The position numbers and the translations under genes were made by a program. This document shows positions 36,640 through 45,098 of a stretch of DNA of 46,101 nucleotides, in pieces (the first letter of the stretch is position 1; every line of letters starts with the position of its first letter). This DNA is from Candidatus Saccharimonadota bacterium (lineage in GTDB: Bacteria; Patescibacteriota; Saccharimonadia; Saccharimonadales; Saccharimonadaceae), in NCBI GenBank assembly GCA_017514975.1, contig JAFWIF010000003.1, positions 1 through 46,101 on the forward strand, written 5' to 3'. The notes beneath the pieces were generated by a model. That model made no database searches, was not told where the DNA came from, and worked only from the letters and a program-made list of their open reading frames with translations.

Positions 36640-38144
36640 AAAGATTTGTTATACTTTTCGGCGAAGAAGGGGCCAAGAAGGTTTTGGCTCAAATCGAAGA
36701 GCTTGATAAACGCTTGGCGGCTTTTGCGAAGAAATACGTTAATGACCAAGTTCAGGCTGAGGTCAATCTGGAAAAATTTCGCAAACGCCAAATCTCGAAC
36801 TTGGAGAAATTCAAGGACCGCGCATTCAAAGCCGACAAAAAGAGGAGTCGTAGCCTATTCGAGCAAGAGAATAGGCAAATGACCGAACTCAACAAGCGTC
36901 GCAAGAAGTATACATCTGACGCTCAGAAGTCGACTACGCAAACAGAGGCGGGTGCGCCTTCAACCAGAAGAGAATCCGACTGGGGAAGGATAAAACTGCT
37001 TACGGCGATTTATGCGATTGGTCGATTCGTTGTTGGAGCGTCCAGATGGCTTGGTTCGAGAGAAAAGAATGCAAGAATTTACAGTGGGCTATATTCCCAA
37101 ACAGGGCTACCCTCAAATCGCGCCGAAGCATATGACCTCGCGGTTAGAAGAATGGGCGGCGAGCGCGGTGAGGGCTTAAAAACCTTGTCAGGCATTTCAA
37201 GCGCATTAGGCGCGATGAAGTATGGCGACACATCCCTTATTGAAGTTCTGGGTAGATTTGGCATTGGTGGCATACATACTGGCTCTTCTGCCGAAGACGT
37301 ATTGAGAGCTGTCGCGGAAAAAGCATCAGGTATGGACGCCAAAAGCCAACAGGCGTTGTTCGACGCTCTTGGACTTTCCGACGCCCAGCAACTCTTAATA
37401 AGAGAGGCCATTAAGACTGGGAACGTATCCGAGGTGTTCAAGGATTCACAGAGCATTGTGGAATGGTCTACAAAGCTTCAAGAAGCCTTTAACAAGCAAA
37501 TAGAAACCGAAGACCATACCTATAAAGCCCTTGTAGATGCAACCGAATCCGCCACAGAGCTTCAAAAGGCATTAAATAATCTTGAAAACAAGATTACCGA
37601 GAAATACCCGAAGCTATCTCTTGGTCTTTCTTATGCAGGGGAACACCCCGCAGAAACAGCAATAGCAGCATTGCTTGCGCGATGGGGATTAAAAAAAGCA
37701 GGGATAAAGGCGTCAACAGCGATAGCGTGGTCCCTTCCGCTTTTCCTTTCGGGGGATACGCCACAACTTTCTCCCGAAGAAATCGAGGAGAGGAAAAGAA
37801 AGATTCGTAACGATGAAGTTTCAGACCCTATTGCGAATTTTTTTAATAGAACAATTCCAGATTGGCTCGGGGTAAGGAGATGGAAGGCAGATGGTACGCG
37901 AGAAACAGAAGAAGAAATGCAAGCGCGTTTAGGGTTAAAACTTAAAGAAATGCAACCGCCCCCTATTAACGCGGGAGCTACTACAAATCAAAACATAACC
38001 GACAGTTATAATACCACGACCAATATTTACAATCAGGGCGATGGCGCAGGTGTTCCCTTTTATCTAAGGGCTCCATCCGACGCTCCGACCGCCCCAACGG
38101 GAGGAGATACTCTTAGTATCCCCTCTTTCATAGGAGGGTTTTAA
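36630..38144 (+). CDS. Tail tape measure protein (short)
   Basis: The product is 504 residues from GTG at 36630, overlapping the chaperone stop. The N-terminal 100 residues are a basic coiled coil; a hydrophobic patch lies at about 115-140 (LLTAIYAIGRFVVGASRWLG), then GLYSQTGLPSNRAEAYDLAV and AMKYGDTSLIEVLGRFGIGG, typical of myophage tape measures. A second hydrophobic segment is at about 350-375. At about 1.5 angstrom per residue the tail would be near 75 nm, short for a myophage. The C-terminus is Asn/Thr/Pro-rich. Confidence 0.82.
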   Translation: MDVERFVILFGEEGAKKVLAQIEELDKRLAAFAKKYVNDQVQAEVNLEKFRKRQISNLEKFKDRAFKADKKRSRSLFEQENRQMTELNKRRKKYTSDAQKSTTQTEAGAPSTRRESDWGRIKLLTAIYAIGRFVVGASRWLGSREKNARIYSGLYSQTGLPSNRAEAYDLAVRRMGGERGEGLKTLSGISSALGAMKYGDTSLIEVLGRFGIGGIHTGSSAEDVLRAVAEKASGMDAKSQQALFDALGLSDAQQLLIREAIKTGNVSEVFKDSQSIVEWSTKLQEAFNKQIETEDHTYKALVDATESATELQKALNNLENKITEKYPKLSLGLSYAGEHPAETAIAALLARWGLKKAGIKASTAIAWSLPLFLSGDTPQLSPEEIEERKRKIRNDEVSDPIANFFNRTIPDWLGVRRWKADGTRETEEEMQARLGLKLKEMQPPPINAGATTNQNITDSYNTTTNIYNQGDGAGVPFYLRAPSDAPTAPTGGDTLSIPSFIGGF

Positions 38145-38803
38145 TGGAACTTGCGCAAATAATCAGTCTTGTCAAAGCGGCTTCTGGGGTTCTCTTGAAC
38201 CAGAAAAATGTGGCGTTTTACGAAGAGGCTACATACAAGTCTGGGAATGGCATCTTGGGCGCATTGGGCATAGATACCAACACCGTATTAGGTGGAGTGT
38301 TTAGTGGCACTAAGGAAGTGCTTATAGGCGGCAAAATCGGCGCGGATGTGGGTCCCTTAAACAGTGTAGCATCTTTTATTTTGGGGAATGAACCATTAGA
38401 GGCGGGGATTTCCTTGCAAAGCAAAATAATGGAACACCCCATAGAATACAATGTGCGCGGCTCGAACTCCTACAAAAACGGGATAGGCGCGGCGCAGAAT
38501 TTTGTGGTCGACCACCAGATAATTTTGCCCGTCGAAATCAATGTTGCGCTCGTTTTGCCAATGATGCTTTATTCGGCGGTTATCGAAGAAATCCAAAATT
38601 TGGTGTACACAAAGGAGTTACTGGCAATCGTAACTCGCGCTGGCGTTTATCGTCGTATGTGCTTGCGAGGAGTATCCACGCAGTTGAAGGTGGAGAATCT
38701 AAGCCGTATGATTTTTGTTCTAAATTTTAGAGAAATCCAAATTCAATTCCCCACCTCGAAAGTGGCAGAAAGCGACAACAATAGCGACACCGTATCAGCA
38801 TAA
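38144..38803 (+). CDS. Baseplate protein after the tape measure (Dit-like position)
   Basis: The product is 219 residues, coupled by TAATG to the tape measure gene. QSKIMEHPIEYNVRGSNSY and VVDHQIILPVEINVALVLP resemble baseplate/DNA-injection proteins of contractile phages that sit between tube and hub. Function by position and pattern. Confidence 0.68.
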   Translation: MELAQIISLVKAASGVLLNQKNVAFYEEATYKSGNGILGALGIDTNTVLGGVFSGTKEVLIGGKIGADVGPLNSVASFILGNEPLEAGISLQSKIMEHPIEYNVRGSNSYKNGIGAAQNFVVDHQIILPVEINVALVLPMMLYSAVIEEIQNLVYTKELLAIVTRAGVYRRMCLRGVSTQLKVENLSRMIFVLNFREIQIQFPTSKVAESDNNSDTVSA

Positions 38804-39114
38804 TGGAAGAAGTATCAATACAGTCAACCCCCAACCAACAAGTGGAATACACTGCGCCCGACGGCAGATTCTATTCCATACACTTGTACTCTTTTAATGG
38901 GCTAACATTCGCCGATGTTAAGATAGATAACGTAGAAGCTTGCTACGGCGTTGTATGCGTTCCCAATGCGAATTTAATACCCTATGATTATATGACTCAG
39001 GACGGGGGCAATTTTAGGTTCCAATGCAACGATGAGAACTACCCCTACTGGAACTATTACAATAACACCCAACAGCTTTATTATTATAGCCCCGAGGAGA
39101 TAGCTAAGCTATGA
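38803..39114 (+). CDS. Baseplate plug-like protein
   Basis: The product is 103 residues. It matches the small plug family (Pam3 gp18-like) in size, position and pattern: DGRFYSIHLYSFNGLTFADV, GVVCVPNANLIPYDY. Rich in Tyr and Asn near the C-terminus. Overlaps the next gene by 4 nt (ATGA). Confidence 0.6.
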   Translation: MEEVSIQSTPNQQVEYTAPDGRFYSIHLYSFNGLTFADVKIDNVEACYGVVCVPNANLIPYDYMTQDGGNFRFQCNDENYPYWNYYNNTQQLYYYSPEEIAKL

Positions 39115-40163
39115 GTCAAGTTTCAATGCGCAATGGCACTACGACGGTTCCAGTTGGGAAAAAATCAAGGAACTTTCCCAACAGGCGAATTGTCATAGAG
39201 CTTACAAAGCCCAATGGTGAAAAATTTGTTATAAACCAGAAGGGTGACCTTTGCGCAGTGTCGGTTAGAATTAAGCGTAATTATGGCGGCATAGACCCCC
39301 AAGCCCAAATCGCCGTTTGCAACATACCGCAAGAAATTATGGCGAAGTTTATGACCCAGTATTACGCCCCCGAGAATCCCGATACAATAGCCGTTTATGC
39401 AGGCTATGAGGGCATGGAAGAGCGAATGGGAATGATGGTGACGCAGCTCCCTCTGATTTTTTACGGAACAATTCTTTGGGCGATTCCCACGACTGGTCGT
39501 CCTGATATTTGGTTCCAGATGACTTGCAACGAAAACTTCTGGCAAATAACACATCCTGTCATGGCATCAACCTTTCAGGGCAACGAAGACGACATAGAGA
39601 GCGTGCCAATGACGCCCATAGAGATTGTAAATCAAATAAACGATTCTCTCGGCAGGGAAGAAATTGGCGGTCAAAAATTCTTGCCATTGCAATCGTTTAC
39701 GGTGGACACATCCAAGCTTGATTTGTTCAGAGAAAAATTCCCCGAAGAGGCAGAGCCGTATTACAAGAAATACGATAATTACGCTTTTGTGGGAACACTT
39801 GGGGCATTTCTGAATCAAGAGCTTGGGAGATTCAACCAGATGTCGGCCAACATACAGAATGGGCAATTAAAGCTATGCCCAAATTCCGCCCACCTTAGCA
39901 AGCTCATTACCAAAGTGGAGCCGCAATACACAATATCTGCGGCGGAAAACAATATGATTGGCGTCCCCTACCCTAATCCAACTGGCGTCAATCTTACAAC
40001 CCTTTTTAATCCGAGAATGTCCCCTCTTGATACATTCAGGCTTGACAGCCATTATTATACTTCGTTCAATATGAAATATTGGATACAGACAATAGAATAC
40101 CATCTTGAAACAAGAGGGCAAGCGTTCTATAACCACATAATAGCAAGAAGGGCAGAGGCATGA
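39111..40163 (+). CDS. Baseplate hub protein (gp27-like)
   Basis: The product is 350 residues. Two related beta domains are suggested: FVINQKGDLCAVSVRIKRNY with following NIPQEIMAKF, and a second half with FLNQELGRFNQMSANIQNGQ. Its place between plug and spike genes fits a hub trimer that binds the central spike. Coupled to both neighbours by 4-nt overlaps. Confidence 0.72.
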   Translation: MSQVSMRNGTTTVPVGKKSRNFPNRRIVIELTKPNGEKFVINQKGDLCAVSVRIKRNYGGIDPQAQIAVCNIPQEIMAKFMTQYYAPENPDTIAVYAGYEGMEERMGMMVTQLPLIFYGTILWAIPTTGRPDIWFQMTCNENFWQITHPVMASTFQGNEDDIESVPMTPIEIVNQINDSLGREEIGGQKFLPLQSFTVDTSKLDLFREKFPEEAEPYYKKYDNYAFVGTLGAFLNQELGRFNQMSANIQNGQLKLCPNSAHLSKLITKVEPQYTISAAENNMIGVPYPNPTGVNLTTLFNPRMSPLDTFRLDSHYYTSFNMKYWIQTIEYHLETRGQAFYNHIIARRAEA

Positions 40164-40891
40164 GCGACGGCGAAATTTCCAACAGGACATCCTTAGCCCA
40201 CATGACGTTTGCCAATGCGGACGAATTTTACAGTCCCGACTTGCGCGAATATATGGATTGGAACTTCTGGGCCCAGTATTCCAGAATAGAGTGCCGAATC
40301 CCTTGCAAGGTTTTGTCTTACAACGAAGAGACAAACGAAGTCGTGGTTCAGCCCACAATCAAGGTTCTCTTCGGCTTGCGTACGAAGGACGGAAATTATG
40401 TTGCGACAAATCGCCCAAAAATCAAGACGACGGTCAAGAGGAACTTCGCGGGCAACGTAGGCATAGTATTGCCGATAACCGAAGGCGACGTCGGGTGGAT
40501 TATTGCCGCCGATAGAGATACTCAAACCTACAAGGCGCAAGACGACCTAAAAACCATTGCGAGACCTGCGTCTCTCTCTCTCCCGAGATATAGCTTTGGG
40601 TGCTTTGAGCCTGACATTATGAAGAAGGCGTTTACGATTGCGAGCGAAGACAAAAAATCGCTTTCAATCCAAAGCTTAGACGGCTCTATAAAGGTCGTAA
40701 TCGACCCCAACAATAAGGAAATACGACTGACCGCCCCCACGACCATAATCAACGGAGATTTGCGCGTAAATGGCAAGATAAGCTCGACAGACACAATAAC
40801 AGATGGAACAGTAGTATTAAGAGACCACGTCCATATGTACACACAGCCAAACAGCAATCCCAATTCAACCTCTGGAAAGCCCAAACCATGA
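40160..40891 (+). CDS. Central spike protein, Gp138-like
   Basis: The product is 243 residues. An N-terminal OB-type domain (about 45-130; RIECRIPCKVLSYNEETNEV, GDVGWIIAADRD) leads to a beta-helix stalk (TIASEDKKSLSIQSLDGSIK) and a C-terminal tip with DHVHMYTQPN, where His-x-His may bind iron as in other spike tips. It pierces the outer membrane on contraction. Confidence 0.83.
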   Translation: MSDGEISNRTSLAHMTFANADEFYSPDLREYMDWNFWAQYSRIECRIPCKVLSYNEETNEVVVQPTIKVLFGLRTKDGNYVATNRPKIKTTVKRNFAGNVGIVLPITEGDVGWIIAADRDTQTYKAQDDLKTIARPASLSLPRYSFGCFEPDIMKKAFTIASEDKKSLSIQSLDGSIKVVIDPNNKEIRLTAPTTIINGDLRVNGKISSTDTITDGTVVLRDHVHMYTQPNSNPNSTSGKPKP

Positions 40892-41658
40892 TTACGATAG
40901 ATTACAAAGATTCGGCGATTACGCCCGCAGCTACGGCAACAGGGTATGTGGAAATACTCAATGACGTTGCCGAAGGCGTCGTATTGCAGAATGGCGATTA
41001 TTTCAAAATAGATTCTGAGACCTACACTTTCACTGACGTAGTATCCCACCCCTCCGATGTCTTAATTGTTCGCGACGGAGGTGGTGACGTAGATATTACA
41101 GCAACAAGCGTAAACGCAGTAGCCGCAATCAACAAGACAAGCGAGCTTGTGGTTGCGTCTTTTGCGAGAGGGCAGATAAAGCTTAGCGCGATGAGCGAAG
41201 GTGCGTGGGCGAATGAAATCGTCATAGTACTCCATAGCCAACATAGCGCACTCAAAGCACCCGCCAATCTTTCTGGCGGCGTTGACGCAGTGGATACGCT
41301 CAATGATTTGTACCTCGACGACAATAATAATTTAGCAATGCTTGACAACACCAACGACAATCTTACAAATATTAAGGCGTTGCTTGCAGTGATTAAGAAT
41401 GTCGTCCAGACGCACAGGTTCGAGCTTCAACTGGATATGAATAAGGGCATTCCTTATATGCAAACAATTTTTGAAAATAGCACTTTGGTTTCGCTCTGGA
41501 AGTCCTATATGATTGAAGCCATAGAAGCTGTCGAAAACGTAAATTTTGTTGAATACTTCAACACAACTTACGACCCTAAAACTTATACCTTAAAGTATGA
41601 GTGCACCATTAACAGCGCATTTGGAAGAGGAGTATTAAACGAGTCTTATGTCGTATGA
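40888..41658 (+). CDS. Baseplate wedge protein (gp25-like) with an inserted beta domain
   Basis: The product is 256 residues. Residues about 15-135 form a beta domain (LQNGDYFKIDSETYTFTDVV) of a type also seen in the gpJ-like protein; the C-terminal 120 residues (DMNKGIPYMQTIFENSTLVS, VKNVNFVEYF-like end) resemble gp25 wedge proteins. Overlaps spike and gpJ-like genes by 4-11 nt. The order spike, gp25, J is standard. Confidence 0.75.
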   Translation: MITIDYKDSAITPAATATGYVEILNDVAEGVVLQNGDYFKIDSETYTFTDVVSHPSDVLIVRDGGGDVDITATSVNAVAAINKTSELVVASFARGQIKLSAMSEGAWANEIVIVLHSQHSALKAPANLSGGVDAVDTLNDLYLDDNNNLAMLDNTNDNLTNIKALLAVIKNVVQTHRFELQLDMNKGIPYMQTIFENSTLVSLWKSYMIEAIEAVENVNFVEYFNTTYDPKTYTLKYECTINSAFGRGVLNESYVV

Positions 41659-43198
41659 TTTTGTTCTAACAAACGGTACAGTAGTTGCCGATACGTCAAG
41701 CGTTCAGTCGACGGTTGAAGCCGTTTGGCAAGACGCTTTTGGCAAGGCATTGTCTCTTGAACCGTCTACGCCGCAGGGTCGCATAATAGAGATGATGACC
41801 CTCGAAAGAAAAAACATAATGAATGTGCTTGCGTTCATGTGCAACCAGATAAACCCGAATTTTTCTACGGGCGAATATCTGGACGCAATCGCAGGATTTT
41901 TTGACATTCAGCGAGAGGCAGAAACGTACACCACAGTACGATTTGTGCAAATGACAGGAACTCCTCTCACCTATTCGACAGGCAGTATCACTATCACGGA
42001 ACAGCCGTCCAGTGGAGATTCTATTACGCTCAATGACATAACCTATGCGTTCGGGGACGACGTGGCTATTGGCGGAAATACAACGGCTACTGCGTCTAAT
42101 CTCGCGACGGCAATCAATGGGGATTCCTCTACTTCCTTTGTAGCGGCGACAGCAAGTAATAATGTCGTAAATCTTACAAGCACCCAGCTTTCGTCTTTGG
42201 GCAATTACTACGGCATTGAAATATCAATAGCGACAGAAAGCGCAGAAATAACGTCAGAATCCACACTGGGATACGTCCTCATACCTGCGGGGGCAGAAGC
42301 TGAAACGGAAGATGGCGACGTTTTCGTACTTTCGAGTGACGTTCTTTTGGACGCGAGCGGCTCGGCCTCTGGCACTTTTGTTGCGAAGGAAGAGGGCCCG
42401 ATTCAGTGCCCTGTAAATTCCTTGAATAAAATCCTAACCGAGGTAGACGGTTGGGAGACCGTAAACAATGGCTCGGCGGGCACGCTTGGCGCATTGCAGG
42501 AAAGCGATTCTGCGCTAAGGGTGAGAATTGACAAAAGCAAATTCAAGTGGTCTACCAGCATGGTAAATAGTATAGGCTCCGCGATATACGAAATAAACGG
42601 AGTGAAGAGCCTCTACATTTATGAAAATTACGAAGGATTTGACAAAACGAATGCCGACGACCCCTTGATTCCAGTAGGCGAAACCGTAAAGGCCCACGGC
42701 GTTATGATTATCGTCGATGGCGGCTCGAACGATGCAACTTTTGATACAAAGGTTGCGAGTGCAATCCTTGAAAAGCGAAGCGGCGGGTGCAATATGTCTG
42801 CCGTCGCGGATACTGATTATGTCCGCACAATCCAAGTGCGAGATGGAATCTACCAAACGCCCTACAATATGACATTCAACATGGCGCAACCTGTGCAACT
42901 CTATATGTCGCTAACGGTTCAAAATGTTTCATACACTGGGGCGAATCTTGCGGACGCAGTTCGCAACATTATAGTTGATTGGTTCGCGGGCAATCTTGAA
43001 GGGGTGTCGCCTGTCAGTATCGGTAAAACCATTTCTATCTTCGATATAACTTCCGTATTGAGCAATCAAATAGGGGTCTATATTAAGGCTTGCACAATCG
43101 GGACTTCTCCCGATAATTTAGGCATAAATGAAATCCCTGTGCCGATAACGCACATTGCCACAATAGATAAGGAAAATATCAATATAACAGTGCTATGA
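41648..43198 (+). CDS. Baseplate J-like protein (Mu gp47 family)
   Basis: The product is 516 residues. The N-terminal FGKALSLEPSTPQGRIIEMM and the later GTLGALQESDSALRVRIDKS with NSIGSAIYEINGVKSLYIYE are hallmarks of baseplate J. An inserted domain at about 110-200 (DSITLNDITYAFGDDVAIGG) resembles that in the preceding wedge protein. The C-terminal INEIPVPITHIATIDKENIN is typical. It forms the wedge around the hub. Confidence 0.92.
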   Translation: MSYDFVLTNGTVVADTSSVQSTVEAVWQDAFGKALSLEPSTPQGRIIEMMTLERKNIMNVLAFMCNQINPNFSTGEYLDAIAGFFDIQREAETYTTVRFVQMTGTPLTYSTGSITITEQPSSGDSITLNDITYAFGDDVAIGGNTTATASNLATAINGDSSTSFVAATASNNVVNLTSTQLSSLGNYYGIEISIATESAEITSESTLGYVLIPAGAEAETEDGDVFVLSSDVLLDASGSASGTFVAKEEGPIQCPVNSLNKILTEVDGWETVNNGSAGTLGALQESDSALRVRIDKSKFKWSTSMVNSIGSAIYEINGVKSLYIYENYEGFDKTNADDPLIPVGETVKAHGVMIIVDGGSNDATFDTKVASAILEKRSGGCNMSAVADTDYVRTIQVRDGIYQTPYNMTFNMAQPVQLYMSLTVQNVSYTGANLADAVRNIIVDWFAGNLEGVSPVSIGKTISIFDITSVLSNQIGVYIKACTIGTSPDNLGINEIPVPITHIATIDKENINITVL

Positions 43199-43953
43199 GA
43201 ATAGGCAATCCCAGTTTAGATTTAGCAGGAGGCGAAAGAGTATTCCTCTGGCAATACTCCAACGCATCGCGCCTAAACAAAATCTTGCAAGCCGAAATAG
43301 ACTTTTGGGGGCAAGAGGTTTCTGCCTTTGTTAAGAACTGGCAACGCGACGTATTCAACCTTAAAACGGCGAACTCCTTCGGGCTTGAAGTCTGGGGCAA
43401 GATTTTGGGTACGCGCCGACCAGTGGTGTCACCGCAAAACTATATGATAGACACCGATGGGCACCTTAGGTTCTTCAACGTAAACGATGAAACTTGGCAT
43501 CAGATTTGGCTTTCTGGGATTCCCTATCCGCAATTTAGAGTACAGGCGAATCCTGATACACCGAGGTTTGATGGCGTGTTGCTCAACGACGAGGCATACA
43601 GGCGTTGCTTGCTGGCGAGATTATTCTTGCTACATTCCAATGTCAGCGTTCACGACATTAACAATTATTTGCAATATCTTTTCCCGCAAAAACCTGTTTA
43701 TATTCAGGACAATTTCGACATGACAATGAGTATAGTTTTTGGATACATTCCCTCTGACGTTGATTTGTCTATCATAACCTTTGGGGATTTTGCGCCTCGC
43801 CCAGCGGGGGTCAATCTTAACTATGGCGTAACCGCATTGAATCGAAACGTTTTCTCTTTTGAGGGAATGGACCTTTCGACGTGGGGCACAAATGAAAATA
43901 CGCTCGACCCAGAGCAAGTAAGGCAAGGTCTTGGAACATTCTACAACTTATAA
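43195..43953 (+). CDS. Baseplate protein, DUF2612 family
   Basis: The product is 252 residues. ANSFGLEVWGKILGTRRPVV, DEAYRRCLLARLFLLHSNVS and LITFGDFAPRPAGVNLNYG-like pattern match DUF2612, which takes the place of gpI in these phages and links wedge to tail fibres. Overlaps the gpJ-like stop by 4 nt. Confidence 0.88.
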   Translation: MRIGNPSLDLAGGERVFLWQYSNASRLNKILQAEIDFWGQEVSAFVKNWQRDVFNLKTANSFGLEVWGKILGTRRPVVSPQNYMIDTDGHLRFFNVNDETWHQIWLSGIPYPQFRVQANPDTPRFDGVLLNDEAYRRCLLARLFLLHSNVSVHDINNYLQYLFPQKPVYIQDNFDMTMSIVFGYIPSDVDLSIITFGDFAPRPAGVNLNYGVTALNRNVFSFEGMDLSTWGTNENTLDPEQVRQGLGTFYNL

Positions 43954-43965
43954 AAAAGGAACAAA

Positions 43966-44736
43966 ATGAACATAGCTTCTATCATAAGAAAATGGGTACT
44001 GGCTCCCTTCGGGTCTGAGGGAAGCCAAGTTCCGAACAACGATATTCCGCTTGAATTAGGGGGCATCCCGAATCAGTTTTCTTGGAGACAAGGCATTCCC
44101 CTTATCACTGCCCAGCCTGTCAAGGAAGATGGTACAGGGGGTATCCCGTCTCGCGCTGGCGACCACGGCGGATTGCATAACGTTTGGTCTACTACGCAAT
44201 TTAATTCGCAATTTGGCATCTTGCCTAACGAATACAACGAAAGGATTCAGACCGACCCGAATTTCGGCGGATACCCGCGAGGCGCAATCGTTATCTATCC
44301 GAGTGGGGATTCCGTAAATAAGGCAGTTTACCAATCCCTCGTAGATAACAATACTTTTGTGCCGACAGATAATACTACATGGGTGAAGCTATTCGCCTTG
44401 CGCTCTTCGCTAAACGCATTTCCTCGTTTCCCCGACTGGTCGACTGTGCAGTATTTGGTCGGGAGCGAATCTTCTGTTGCGACTTGGACGGCGAATACTA
44501 CATTGACAATCCCCTTTGATTGCTGGTGCTATTTTTACACCGACAGAAACGCTAAAACTACTATCAAGATAACGTATGGCAATAAAACAAATGTTTTTGA
44601 ATTTGGACAAGGCGAAGACGACAATAGGTCGGCGATGTTTCCTTTAAGGGCGAATACAACGCTTGTACAGGGCTTGGAAAACACCAACTATGCTTATACT
44701 CGCATTTTCTGCGTGGGCATGGAGGACTTTGAATAA
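43966..44736 (+). CDS. Tail fibre protein
   Basis: The product is 256 residues (SD AAAAAGGAAC). The N-terminus (about 30-115; GGIPNQFSWRQGIPLITAQP, YNERIQTDPNFGGYPRGAIV) has the fibre attachment pattern seen in many phage fibres; the C-terminal half is beta-rich with a possible receptor-binding head. Short for a fibre, so the following genes may supply further parts. Confidence 0.78.
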   Translation: MNIASIIRKWVLAPFGSEGSQVPNNDIPLELGGIPNQFSWRQGIPLITAQPVKEDGTGGIPSRAGDHGGLHNVWSTTQFNSQFGILPNEYNERIQTDPNFGGYPRGAIVIYPSGDSVNKAVYQSLVDNNTFVPTDNTTWVKLFALRSSLNAFPRFPDWSTVQYLVGSESSVATWTANTTLTIPFDCWCYFYTDRNAKTTIKITYGNKTNVFEFGQGEDDNRSAMFPLRANTTLVQGLENTNYAYTRIFCVGMEDFE

Positions 44737-45095
44737 TGATATTATTAAATCGTCAGACTCTTATTAGCTGGCAAGATAACTCAAATTTTCGGGTTACGAC
44801 GGATTACATCTTTGAGCTAATCAATGTAACCGACAATAACTTTTATCCGATTTGGGTTAAGGGTCCAGTGGGGCACCCGCAACTCACTGTTTCGTCAACC
44901 CCAGACACTACAAGCGAGGCCTTGGAATTTGCGATTGACAATTTCCCGTCTGGGGGCCCTAATGGCAATTATAGGATAAACGATGATAACGTTTTTCAAC
45001 TGTACAATATAACAACCGATTTGTTCCACTCAGTCTACATAGGCGGGACAAAGGAAAACCCAACTCTTGTTTTAGCGGAAGAGGGAGAAGAATAA
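44736..45095 (+). CDS. Small protein of two tandem repeats, fibre-associated
   Basis: The product is 119 residues made of two related beta units: NFRVTTDYIFELINVTDNNF with PIWVKGPVGHPQLTV (about 16-51), and NYRINDDNVFQLYNITTDLF with SVYIGGTKENPTLVL (about 77-111). Its start overlaps the fibre stop (TAATG). It may be a fibre tip or chaperone. No family recognised. Confidence 0.68.
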   Translation: MILLNRQTLISWQDNSNFRVTTDYIFELINVTDNNFYPIWVKGPVGHPQLTVSSTPDTTSEALEFAIDNFPSGGPNGNYRINDDNVFQLYNITTDLFHSVYIGGTKENPTLVLAEEGEE

Positions 45096-45098
45096 CTT

